From: Streptomyces sp. SN-593
Lineage (GTDB): Bacteria; Actinomycetota; Actinomycetes; Streptomycetales; Streptomycetaceae
Reading direction: 5' to 3'
NCBI RefSeq assembly: GCF_016756395.1
Contig: NZ_AP018365.1
Coordinates: 310,001 to 374,000 of the forward strand
DNA: 64,000 nucleotides
Positions 51,918 to 60,029 of the stretch are shown in pieces (within the stretch, counting starts at the first letter, position 1; each line of letters begins with the position of its first letter). The notes under the pieces were generated by a model, which was given only the letters and a program-made list of their open reading frames with translations, was not told the origin of the DNA and made no database searches. A program made the position numbers and the translations under genes.

Positions 51918-52514
51918 CTGCGCTACTTCCCATCTGATCGATACGGGGACGCCCGTCCTCCGGGGCCGAGCGGGCGGGCCGGCTCGGCGCGGGACGCGCG
52001 GGCCGGCCGCCGGCGTGGCCGGGACGGGCAGCGGGCACCGGGTCGCGGAGGTGCGGGGTCGCCGCGGTCGCGTCGCCGGCCCTCGGCCCTCGGCCGTCGG
52101 CGCGGGGCCCGGACCGGCCGGGTGGCGGCCCGTCCTGCGTCGGGCGGGGTTTCGGCAACGTTCTCCCCGTGTTTCGCCGAGGTGTTGCGACGAACGAAAC
52201 CGTCGGATTCGACGAGCGGTCAACCTAGAGACGCTGAGGTGGTGAGAAGCGCGGCTAATCACCCCGACCCGACGCGTGACGCAGGTCACTGCGCGGCAGG
52301 GGCCGTGACCACGGCGGATGCGCACCGGGCCGCCCGGCGCCGTGGCCAGGGGTGATCAGCGCGGCCTTTTCACCCCATCACCGAACGCTGCTTGACGCCT
52401 CCCCCCGGGGCGGCGGTTGATGGGTGAGGCCGCCGGCCCGCGCACCGCTCCAGCGGATGTCGCCGCCGTTGCCGGCCCTTGCAGCCGAACCGCCTACAGG
52501 TCACGAGGTCCCAG
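51918..52514. promoter_or_regulatory. 600-bp divergent control region of the CapA/ABC locus
   Basis: No gene. Two related dyads share the pattern GGTGA-N3-GCGCGGC-N3/4-TCACC: 52241-52263 and 52351-52374 (the second extended to GGGGTGA...TCACCCC at 52349-52376). A GTGAC-GCAG-GTCAC palindrome lies at 52277-52290 between them. They are the best candidates for sites of the LysR protein encoded 1.5 kb downstream. Confidence 0.55.
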
Positions 52515-53909
52515 ATGTCACGCAGCAAGAAGTGGTCCGTCGCGCTCGCCGGAGAGTGCATGGTGACCCGCCCGTTCGCCATGCACGACGAGCCCGAGTT
52601 CCTCTCCGTCCTGGAGAAGCTCCGGTCCAGCGACGTCACCTACGCCCACGTCGAGACCAACTTCGGCCACTTCGGTGAAGTGGACGCCCCCTCGCGCGGC
52701 GACCAGATCGGCAGCTACTTCCTCACCGACCCGCAGGTCGCCCACGACCTGCGCTGGGCGGGCGTGGACATCGCGTCGCTGGCCAACAACCACAGCTTCG
52801 ACTTCGGGGCCAAGGGCCTGCTGTCCACGATCCGCCACTGCGACGCGGCGCAGATCGCGCACGCCGGCACCGGCCAGGACCTGGAGGAGGCGCGCGAGCC
52901 GGGCTACCTGGAGACCCGCAACGGCCGCGTCGCGCTGGTGTCGACCAGCTCGGGCAACAAGTCGCACGAGTGGGCGAGCCTGCCCAAGGCCACCCTCCCG
53001 GGCCGCCCCGGGGTGAACTCGCTGCGGCCGATCACCCGCTTCGTGGTGGACGAGGACGCCGCGGCCAAGCTGCGCGACATCGGCGGCAAACTCGGCATCC
53101 TGCGCGAGACCGGCATGAACGTCGAGGGGAGCAGCGGCCTGCTCATGAAGGCCGGCGAGGGCGAGTTCAGCCTCGCCATGCCGAGCGACCAGTCCACCAC
53201 GGGCTCCAACATCTTCAAGGTCGCCGACCGCTTCGACGTCACCACCAGCAGCGACCGGCGGGACCTCGCCGGCAACCTCCGGGCGGTCGAGGAGGCCCGG
53301 ATCATGGCCGACCTGGTGCTGGTGGCGCACCACTGCAGCATCTCCGAGGGCGGGCGCGGCGACCGGCCGCCGACCTTCATGCGGGACTTCGCCCACGCGG
53401 CCATCGACGCCGGGGCGGACATCTTCGTCGGCCACGGGTGGCACAAGACGCTGGGCATAGAGATCTACCGGGGCAAGCCGATCTTCTACGGCGTCGGCAA
53501 CTTCTTCGCGCAGTCCGAGTTCGTCCGCCGCGTGCCCTTCGACGCGTACGAGTCGTGGAACCACGACACGGACCGGCTGCCCACGCTCACCCCGGCCGCG
53601 CACCCGCTGCACCCGGGCCTCACCGCGGGGAACCGGACCTGGTGGAGCTCGGCGGTGATCAACCTCGTCCTGGAGGACGGGCAGGTGCGCGAGATCGAGC
53701 TGCACCCCGTGGAGCTCGGCCGGGAGGTCAGCAAGGAGGCGCCGCTGCGCCGCTCCGTGGGCGGCGGCGACCGCCCGCTGACCGACGGGCGCCCGCTCAC
53801 CGCCACCGGCGAGGACGCCGAGCAGATCCTCCAGCGGTACCAGCGGCTGTCCGCGGACTTCGGCACCACCGTCGTGATCGAGGACGGTATCGGGCGGATC
53901 AAGATCTGA
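52515..53909 (+). CDS. CapA-family metallophosphatase-like protein
   Basis: 464 residues from ATG 52515 (GAGGT upstream). Metallophosphatase-type motifs in order: ALAGECMVTRPF, YAHVETNFGHF, IASLANNHSFDFGAKG, LVAHHCSISEGGRG and IFVGHGWHKTLGIEIY, then KPIFYGVGNFFAQ. There is no signal peptide or transmembrane helix, unlike capsule CapA, so a cytoplasmic hydrolase is likely. Divergent from the transporter operon and 140 bp before the LysR gene. Homologous to the truncated protein at 1-702. The activity on its substrate is not known. Confidence 0.88.
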   Translation: MSRSKKWSVALAGECMVTRPFAMHDEPEFLSVLEKLRSSDVTYAHVETNFGHFGEVDAPSRGDQIGSYFLTDPQVAHDLRWAGVDIASLANNHSFDFGAKGLLSTIRHCDAAQIAHAGTGQDLEEAREPGYLETRNGRVALVSTSSGNKSHEWASLPKATLPGRPGVNSLRPITRFVVDEDAAAKLRDIGGKLGILRETGMNVEGSSGLLMKAGEGEFSLAMPSDQSTTGSNIFKVADRFDVTTSSDRRDLAGNLRAVEEARIMADLVLVAHHCSISEGGRGDRPPTFMRDFAHAAIDAGADIFVGHGWHKTLGIEIYRGKPIFYGVGNFFAQSEFVRRVPFDAYESWNHDTDRLPTLTPAAHPLHPGLTAGNRTWWSSAVINLVLEDGQVREIELHPVELGREVSKEAPLRRSVGGGDRPLTDGRPLTATGEDAEQILQRYQRLSADFGTTVVIEDGIGRIKI

Positions 53910-53953
53910 CGGAGCACTGCCCGGGGTCTGGTCCGCGCGGTGCCCCGCCCATA

Positions 53954-53974
53954 TGGTGCACTCAGTGCGTACCA
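53954..53974. promoter_or_regulatory. Candidate autoregulatory site before the LysR gene
   Basis: TGGTGCAC-TCA-GTGCGTACCA is an imperfect inverted repeat (right arm has a GT insertion) about 75-95 bases upstream of the LysR ATG, the usual place for a LysR self-binding site. Weak evidence. Confidence 0.35.
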
Positions 53975-54049
53975 GACTCCCGCGGGGACCCGTGGGAGGC
54001 GATGTGCGGACACCACCCCGGACCGGACCGGCGGCGAAAGGAGCAGGTC

Positions 54050-55078
54050 ATGGCCGAGCGGCAGAACCCGCACCGCCAGCAGATGCTCCGCGGCCTCAGC
54101 TTCGACCAGTTGTTCGCCGTCCGGACGATCGCGAGCGCCGGGTCCTTCCGCGAGGCCAGCAAGATCCTCTGCCTGACCCAGCCGGCGATCTCCCAGCGCG
54201 TCCAGCACATCGAGCACATCCTGGGGTCGCCGATCTTCGACCGGCACTCCGGGGTCGGGGTGAGCCTCACCGACGTCGGCCGCACCTTCCTCGACTTCTG
54301 CGACCGCTCGCTGCTGGACCTGGACCGGCTCTGCTCCGACATGGCGCAGAACGAGGAGCCGGAGAGCGAGTCCACGCTGAGCATCACCGCCCCGTCCGAC
54401 AGCATCCAGTACTTCATCATCCGGCTGCTGCCGGTGCTGCGCGCCCGCTTCCCCCACCGGCAGGTGCGGGTCACCCAGTCGGGGTCGCGCGGCGAGAGCA
54501 TGCAGATGATGCGCAGCGGGGCGGCCGACGTGGCCTTCTACCGGGTGCCGCTGGACCCGGCGCTGTCGGTCGTCGCGATCATGGACGAGAAGCTGCACCT
54601 GGTGGCCGCCCCCGGCCACGAGATCCTGCGCGTCCCCGCCGAACAGCGGGCCGCGGCGCTGGGCGCCTACTCGTTCGCCACCTACATCCCGTCCATGCGC
54701 TCGCGTCACCTCGTGGAGCGGTGGTCGCTCAAGATCGGCGCCAGGCTGCGGGTGGACATCGAGTCCCAGGGTCTGGACGTGATGAAGCAGGCGGCCGTGA
54801 GCGGTTCCGCGCTCACGGTGCTGCCGAGCACGTCCATCGGCGAGGAGCTGAAGGACGGCCGCCTGGTGGTGGTCGACGTCGACGGCATGCCGCTGGTGCG
54901 GGCCACCGCCATCGCGGTCCGCCCCGGTGACGAACGGCGCGCGGCCATCCAGGAGTTCATCGACCTGCTGGTCCGCATCAGCCGGGCCTCGACCGACCCG
55001 TCCATGCCCGGCTTCCGCTGGGCGAGCGACGCGAAGGTCGGCGGGGGTGCCGCGCCGCCGGCGGCCGCGGCGGTGTGA
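54050..55078 (+). CDS. LysR-family transcriptional regulator
   Basis: 342 residues from ATG 54050 (AAAGGAG upstream). The N-terminal wHTH has LFAVRTIASAGSFREASKIL and LTQPAISQRVQHIEHIL. The C-terminal periplasmic-binding-protein-like effector domain starts LSITAPSDSIQYFIIRLLP. It probably senses the imported acid or a pathway intermediate and controls the divergent CapA and ABC/RraA transcripts. Confidence 0.92.
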   Translation: MAERQNPHRQQMLRGLSFDQLFAVRTIASAGSFREASKILCLTQPAISQRVQHIEHILGSPIFDRHSGVGVSLTDVGRTFLDFCDRSLLDLDRLCSDMAQNEEPESESTLSITAPSDSIQYFIIRLLPVLRARFPHRQVRVTQSGSRGESMQMMRSGAADVAFYRVPLDPALSVVAIMDEKLHLVAAPGHEILRVPAEQRAAALGAYSFATYIPSMRSRHLVERWSLKIGARLRVDIESQGLDVMKQAAVSGSALTVLPSTSIGEELKDGRLVVVDVDGMPLVRATAIAVRPGDERRAAIQEFIDLLVRISRASTDPSMPGFRWASDAKVGGGAAPPAAAAV

Positions 55079-55171
55079 CCGCGCCGCGCGGGCACACGGT
55101 TCCCTCCCCTCGGGCGTCCGACCGAGACTGCCCTGACGGGGTGCGCGTCCAGTCGTGACGCGCCGCCGGCC

Positions 55172-55245
55172 CGGACGAACCGGGTCGGGCCGGACGAACC
55201 GGGTCGGACGAACCGGGTCGGACGAACCGGGCCGGACGAACCGGG
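55172..55245. repeat. Array of five CGGACGAACCGGG repeats
   Basis: CGGACGAACCGGG occurs at 55172, 55191, 55205, 55219 and 55233 (starts); copies 2-5 have an exact 14-bp period with T or C as the 14th base. It lies in the LysR-lipoprotein gap, about 125-200 bases upstream of the lipoprotein ATG. The region 55079-55369 has no other feature. Confidence 0.85.
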
Positions 55246-55369
55246 CCGGCGACAACGCCGGAACAGCACACGGAAAGCGATGACGCCGGTCCGCCCTGCC
55301 TTGCCGCGGGCGCGGCCGGTCGCACGTGCGGGACACCCATCGAGTCCACCGTGGAAATCGAGGCAGTCA

Positions 55370-56596
55370 ATGGAGTTCATCACGCGTCGCCGGTTCCTCT
55401 CCACCGCGGGCGCCGTGGCCGCGGGCGCGGCCGGTGCGGCCGCACTCGCCGGCTGCGGGTCCGACGCGAAGCCGAAGGCGGCCGCGACGGCCAGGACGGC
55501 CACCACGGCCGCCACCAAGGACCCCGAACCGACGCTGACGGTCGCCGCGAAATCGCCCTGGATGGCCAACCAGGTGGCGCTGACCAGCACGAACACCCTC
55601 TTCCTCGGCCTTCCGCGCTTCCCCGGCCACGAGACGACCCCCTCGGTCGCACGGCGGGAGCCGGACGGGACCGTGGCGGCCTTCCCGGGCAACTCCTGGA
55701 ACGCGTGGAAGGCCGGGGACGACGGGCGGAACAGCTTCGTCTACGTCAACTCCGTGCACGTCTTCGCCGACGACACGGTGTGGTGCGTCGACCAGGGCGG
55801 GCTGCGCGCGGACTCGGCGCCGAAGGAGCTGTCCACCCCGAAGCCCGGGGCGCAGAAGATCGTCCAGTTCGACCCGCGGAGCGGAAAGGCGCTGCGGGTG
55901 CTGCGGTTCGGCGACGACATCCTTCCGACCGGAGCGCAGCTCAACGACCTGCGCATCCACGGCACCACCCTGTACGCGACGGACTCCGGGCTCGGCGCCC
56001 TCATCGTGCACGACCTGGCGACCGGAAGGACCGCGCGCCGCCTCTCCGGGTACCCGCAGATGCTGGGCGTGGCGGCGCCGGCCGCGACCACCGCGCCGGG
56101 GAAGACGCAGAGCAGGCACAAGACGCCCAAGAGCGACATGATCGAGCTCACCGGAGACGGCGCGTGGCTGTACTGGGCGGCGCCCACCGGGCCGTTCTAC
56201 CGCGTCGCGACCGATCTCCTGCGCGACGCGACCGTCTCCGACGCGCACCTGGCCGCGCACGTCCAGCACGTGGCGGACATACCGCTGTCCGGCGGCTGCG
56301 CGATCGACACGCTCGGCAACCTCTACCTGTCGGACATCGACAACAAGCGGATCGTGCTCCTGACGCCGTCGGGCCGCAGGACCGTCCTGGCCGCGAACCC
56401 CGGGCTGGTGAGCCCCGACGGGTCGTTCATCGGGGCCGACCGCCGGCTGTACGTCCCCGCGCCGCAGACCGAGCGGACCGAGCTGTTCGGCAACCCGAAG
56501 GACCTGACGGTGAAGCCGTTCCTCGTCTACTCCCTGCCGCTGCCGGCGGAGTTCGACGGGGTGAAGCTGGGGGACGCCGTGACCGGTCAGGGGTGA
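55370..56596 (+). CDS. Tat-exported lipoprotein of the major royal jelly/yellow family
   Basis: 408 residues; ATG 55370 follows CGAGGCAG. The signal has twin arginines in ITRRRFLSTAG and the lipobox ALAGCGS, so it is folded before export and anchored outside. The rest is a six-bladed propeller-like sequence matching MRJP/yellow proteins: VYVNSVHVFADDTVWCVDQG, LNDLRIHGTTLYATDSGLGA and LGNLYLSDIDNKRIVLL. Bacterial members may bind or oxidise small molecules, including lactone or quinone chemistry by analogy; here it could capture the substrate for the transport operon. Confidence 0.83.
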   Translation: MEFITRRRFLSTAGAVAAGAAGAAALAGCGSDAKPKAAATARTATTAATKDPEPTLTVAAKSPWMANQVALTSTNTLFLGLPRFPGHETTPSVARREPDGTVAAFPGNSWNAWKAGDDGRNSFVYVNSVHVFADDTVWCVDQGGLRADSAPKELSTPKPGAQKIVQFDPRSGKALRVLRFGDDILPTGAQLNDLRIHGTTLYATDSGLGALIVHDLATGRTARRLSGYPQMLGVAAPAATTAPGKTQSRHKTPKSDMIELTGDGAWLYWAAPTGPFYRVATDLLRDATVSDAHLAAHVQHVADIPLSGGCAIDTLGNLYLSDIDNKRIVLLTPSGRRTVLAANPGLVSPDGSFIGADRRLYVPAPQTERTELFGNPKDLTVKPFLVYSLPLPAEFDGVKLGDAVTGQG

Positions 56597-56679
56597 CGGA
56601 CCGCCGGGCGGCCCGGCTCGGGAGTGCGGCCCGGGGCTGGGCCCGCCCGAGGCAGGTCTCCTCCCCCCTCCCGACCGGG

Positions 56680-57522
56680 TCAGACGCGGTCGTCGTGCGC
56701 CACGGAGCGCGCCACCTCGCGATGGGACTCGTGCTCGGCCAGGCGCGCGGTCAGCGCCGCGCGGACGTCGTCGAAGGTGTCGGGGCCGAGCGGCAGCCGC
56801 AGCGGCGCCGCGCCCGAGTCCACGAGGTCGACCATCGCCGCGGCGATCTTGCGCGGGTCGTTGGGCAGGCCGAAGGAGCCGTCGGCGATCGCGCGGCGCA
56901 CGTCGCCGGCCGGGGTGCCGTCGTACTCCGGCATGGTCGGCGCGGTGTCGAGCGAGCCGCCGAAGCCGGTCGGTGTCGCCCCGGGCTCCACGATGGTCAG
57001 GCCGATGCCGAACGGGGCGATCTCGCGGGCGACGGTCTCGCAGAAGCCCTCGATGCCCCACTTCGAGGCGTGGTAGTAGCCGAAGTTGGGGTAGGTGGCC
57101 TGGCCGCCGGCGGTCGAGACCTGGAGGATCCGGCCGTGCCCCTGCGCGCGCAGGTACGGCAGCGCCGCGCGGATGACGTGGATCGAGCCGAGCAGGTTGG
57201 TGTCGATCACCCGCCGGATCTGCTCGTCGGCGGCTTCCTCGACGGAGGCGAAGACGCCGTAGCCGGCGTTGTTCACGATCACGTCGATCGTGCCGAGCGC
57301 CGTGAAGGCGTCGGCCACGACCCGGTGCACCCGCGCGGTGTCGGTGACGTCCAGCCGCGTGACCCACAGACGGTCGCCGTGCTCGGCGCGCAGGTCGTCC
57401 AGCGCCTCGGGCCAGCGCAGCGTCGCGGCGACCCGGTCGCCGCGGGCCAGCAGGAGTTCGGTGAGCAGGCGCCCGAAGCCGGAGGAGGTGCCGGTGATGA
57501 ACCAGGTGGTGGGTGTGGGCAT
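56680..57522 (-). CDS. SDR-family oxidoreductase, MerR-controlled
   Basis: 280 residues from ATG 57522 (AAGGAAGGGG upstream). NAD(P) motif FITGTSSGFGRLLTELLL, NNAGYG, the Ser in QVSTAGGQ and YYHASKWGIEGF with the normal YxxxK. Related to short-chain enzymes that reduce carbonyl compounds and are often induced by electrophiles. It is transcribed from the MerR-type promoter at 57621-57651, giving a leader of about 90 bases. Confidence 0.92.
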   Translation of the reverse strand: MPTPTTWFITGTSSGFGRLLTELLLARGDRVAATLRWPEALDDLRAEHGDRLWVTRLDVTDTARVHRVVADAFTALGTIDVIVNNAGYGVFASVEEAADEQIRRVIDTNLLGSIHVIRAALPYLRAQGHGRILQVSTAGGQATYPNFGYYHASKWGIEGFCETVAREIAPFGIGLTIVEPGATPTGFGGSLDTAPTMPEYDGTPAGDVRRAIADGSFGLPNDPRKIAAAMVDLVDSGAAPLRLPLGPDTFDDVRAALTARLAEHESHREVARSVAHDDRV

Positions 57523-57620
57523 GATGCCCCTTCCTTTGGTCGCCATCAGGTATGGGCGGCATATCCGGTGAAAGCTCCGCCGAGCAGCGGTTTCGCCGGG
57601 GTCCGCCGGTATCGTCCGAG

Positions 57621-57651
57621 ACCCTAGGAGTTCCAGTCGACTCGAAGTCAA
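57621..57651 (-). promoter_or_regulatory. MerR-type promoter with 19-bp spacer and dyad
   Basis: On the minus strand TTGACT (57651-57646) and TAGGGT (57626-57621) are separated by exactly 19 bases, the over-long spacing that MerR proteins untwist. GAGTTCCAGTC (57628-57638) and GACTCGAAGTC (57639-57649) form a 22-bp dyad with 9 of 11 paired positions, filling the spacer. On the plus strand TAGACT lies 6 bases before the merR ATG, suggesting a leaderless merR transcript. Confidence 0.85.
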
Positions 57652-57668
57652 GCTCGTAGACTGGCGGC

Positions 57669-58109
57669 ATGACCACCGCGGAGAGCACGTTCACCATCGG
57701 CGAGGTCAGCGAGCTGACCGGCCTGACCACGTACACCCTGCGCTTCTACGAGCAGGAGGGGCTGTTCTTCGCGCCCGTGCGGCGCAACGCGGCCGGGCGC
57801 CGGACCTTCACCCAGGACGAGGTGGAGTGGCTGAAGGTGTGCACGAAGCTGCGCTCGTCCGGCATGCCCCTGCCCGACATCCAGCGGTACGCCCAGCTCG
57901 CCCGCGAGGGGGCGGGGAACGAGGCCGAGCGGTTCGAGATCCTGCGCCGCCACGAGGCGCGGGTGCAGCAGCAGGTCGCCGACCTTCAGGCGGCCCTCGG
58001 CGTGATCCACCACAAGGTCGAGCTGTACGCACGCCACCTCGCCGCCGGCACCGCCGACACGCTGTGGCGCGACGGCCCGGAGTGCGAACCGGTCCCCGAC
58101 CCCGGGTAG
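57669..58109 (+). CDS. MerR-family regulator
   Basis: 146 residues. MerR wHTH: FTIGEVSELTGLTTYTLRFYEQEGLF and FTQDEVEWLKVCTKLRSSGMP, then a dimerisation coiled coil (QVADLQAALGVIHHKVELYARHL). No metal-binding cysteine cluster of the MerR/CueR type (single Cys near the end of the sequence and one in the HTH). It likely senses a carbonyl or other small molecule and controls the divergent SDR. Confidence 0.92.
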   Translation: MTTAESTFTIGEVSELTGLTTYTLRFYEQEGLFFAPVRRNAAGRRTFTQDEVEWLKVCTKLRSSGMPLPDIQRYAQLAREGAGNEAERFEILRRHEARVQQQVADLQAALGVIHHKVELYARHLAAGTADTLWRDGPECEPVPDPG

Positions 58110-58140
58110 CGGCCGTCCGGCCGATCGTGCGGTCCGCCGT

Positions 58141-58167
58141 CCGCCTCCCCCTCCTGCCGGGAGGCGG
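58141..58167 (+). terminator. Terminator after the MerR gene
   Basis: CCGCCTCCC (58141-58149) and GGGAGGCGG (58159-58167) pair perfectly, 9 bp with a 9-base loop, 32 bases after the stop. Confidence 0.65.
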
Positions 58168-58310
58168 TTCCGCACCCGCTCCGGGGCGTACGCGCCGCTC
58201 CCCGCGGCGCGTACGGAAGTCGCCGCGCGGTGTTTCCCCGCCGCTCCCGCTGCGTTCGCCCGGCCTGGTTAGCGTCCTCACGCCCGGTCAGGCACAGGAG
58301 AGGCGCGTCC

Positions 58311-59888
58311 ATGAGCACCCCGGTCCACCGCACGTCCGCACCGCAGGCCGGAGGTGCGCCGAGGCCGGGACGGCCGCGCCAGGACCGCGGCCGCTCCACC
58401 GGCCTGCCCGGCACCACGTCGCAGCGCGCCCTCCTCGCGGTCCAGGCCGGCGCCGGCAACCGGGCCGCGGTCGCGCTGGTGCAGCGGGCTCGGGGCGAGG
58501 GCGGCGGGAGGGCGCCGGGGGGAGGCGAGGCCGCCGGCGCCTCGCGGAGCTACCGCGACCGGATCGCCGCGGTCCTCGACCGGCTCAAGAAGAACTTCGA
58601 GTTCCTCGACACCTTCGTCAAGGGCGTCCAGGTCCCCGCGAACGCGGGCTTCTCCCAGCACGCCTCCGCCACCGCCGACGAGGGCCTGAAGCACACCGCC
58701 GGCGCCTCGGGCGGCGCCGCCGGCGCGGAAAGCCTCGTCGCGGAGAGCGTCGGCGCCCTGCTGGGCGGCGTGGAGGCGGCCAAGGCCCGGCAGGACGCGA
58801 GGAAGCACCGGCACGGGGCGGCGTTCCACGGCGCCGCCAAGAAGTTCAGGTCCAAGGCCGCCGAGGCGGCGATCAGCGCGGCGAGCGCGGGCAACAACGC
58901 GCTGAGCGCCGCCAAGGAGCTGACCAAGGCGGAGCAGGCGCTGCACGCCGCGAGCGCGGCGGAGGCCGGCGGTGTCGGATCCAGCGTGGTCGGGGCGGTG
59001 AAGGGAGCGCGGGCGGCGCGCCGCGTCGGGCTGACCGCCCGCAAGTACCGTGCCCTCAAAGGCATCGAGAAGCCCGCGCGGACCGAGGAGGAGGCGCTCG
59101 CCCGGCTGAGCCGGGCGAAGCAGAACGCCGAGTGGGCCGCGGCCGAGGCGTTCGTCGCGATGGACGCCCACTGGGACCACGACGGCGACGACCGGCTGGA
59201 CCGCATCTCCGACGCCATCGACACGGCCCTCGCGGCCATGGGCGACGCCCGCGACGCCGCCCGGGACTTCCGGCAGGCCGAGGACGTGAACTCCCTGGAC
59301 ACGGTGCTCACGTACGCGCTCGGCAAGCAGCGCCACAAGATCGGCAAGCAGGCGCTCACCGCCGTGGGCGAGTCGACCAAGGCCGCGGGCGGCATCGTGA
59401 CGGCGGTGGCCGCCACGGCGGGCGGGGCCGGGCTCGCGAGCAACCCCGTCGGCTGGGGTCTGGCCGCGGGCGCGGCCGGCCTCATCCTCGGTGTCACCGC
59501 CTACAAGGCGGGGCGCGCGGGGGTCAAGCGGTACGACGGGGCCCGCCACCCCGAGCGCTGGGCCGAGGACGGCGCGGCCCCGGCGGCCGGGCCCGCCTCC
59601 CGCGAGAACGCGCTCAAGGAGGCCCTGAAGTTCTGGAAGAAGGTGCAGAACGGCGAGCGCCAGGCCATGGCCCGCAGGATCTACGCGCTGGCCGCGGGCC
59701 CGGACATCCGGGGCAGCGGCGACACGGCGGCCGGGATGCGGGAGTCGGCCAGGTCCCTCCTGGTCGCCCTCAAGGCGGGCCCGGACCACCAGCGCCTGAC
59801 CCCGGAGGCGTGGGCGGCCTCCCTCAACGACCCGTCGAAGAGCTCCGCGTGGGTCAAGGAGATCGCCGAGCAGTTGTCCTCGGCGTGA
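58311..59888 (+). CDS. eCIS-associated-type putative effector with glycine-rich membrane segment
   Basis: 525 residues from ATG 58311 (GGAGAGG upstream). After a Pro/Arg-rich leader, residues about 40-58 read ALLAVQAGAGNRAAVALVQ, the L-L-x-L-Q-x-x-A-G-N-x-A-V pattern that I know from N-termini of proteins linked to Streptomyces extracellular contractile injection systems. A long charged, helical region follows. Residues about 360-402 are Gly/Ala-rich and hydrophobic (VTAVAATAGGAGLASNPVGW, GLAAGAAGLILGVTAYKAG), able to insert in a membrane. No known toxin domain is seen. No eCIS structural genes are in the window. Confidence 0.6.
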   Translation: MSTPVHRTSAPQAGGAPRPGRPRQDRGRSTGLPGTTSQRALLAVQAGAGNRAAVALVQRARGEGGGRAPGGGEAAGASRSYRDRIAAVLDRLKKNFEFLDTFVKGVQVPANAGFSQHASATADEGLKHTAGASGGAAGAESLVAESVGALLGGVEAAKARQDARKHRHGAAFHGAAKKFRSKAAEAAISAASAGNNALSAAKELTKAEQALHAASAAEAGGVGSSVVGAVKGARAARRVGLTARKYRALKGIEKPARTEEEALARLSRAKQNAEWAAAEAFVAMDAHWDHDGDDRLDRISDAIDTALAAMGDARDAARDFRQAEDVNSLDTVLTYALGKQRHKIGKQALTAVGESTKAAGGIVTAVAATAGGAGLASNPVGWGLAAGAAGLILGVTAYKAGRAGVKRYDGARHPERWAEDGAAPAAGPASRENALKEALKFWKKVQNGERQAMARRIYALAAGPDIRGSGDTAAGMRESARSLLVALKAGPDHQRLTPEAWAASLNDPSKSSAWVKEIAEQLSSA

Positions 59889-59947
59889 GCCCGGGCCCCG
59901 CCCGGCGGGCCCGCCGCGGCACGGGGCCTCCTCCCCCGAGGAGCACG

Positions 59948-59999
59948 GCACCCGCCGCGCGGACCGGGTGTCAGGGTTCCCGGCCCGCGCGGCGGGTGC
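59948..59999. terminator. Bidirectional terminator, 15-bp perfect stem
   Basis: GCACCCGCCGCGCGG (59948-59962) and CCGCGCGGCGGGTGC (59985-59999) with a 22-base loop, between the convergent effector-like and hemerythrin genes. Confidence 0.7.
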
Positions 60000-60029
60000 G
60001 GTTCCGCCGCGCCGCGCGCGCGGCGGGTC

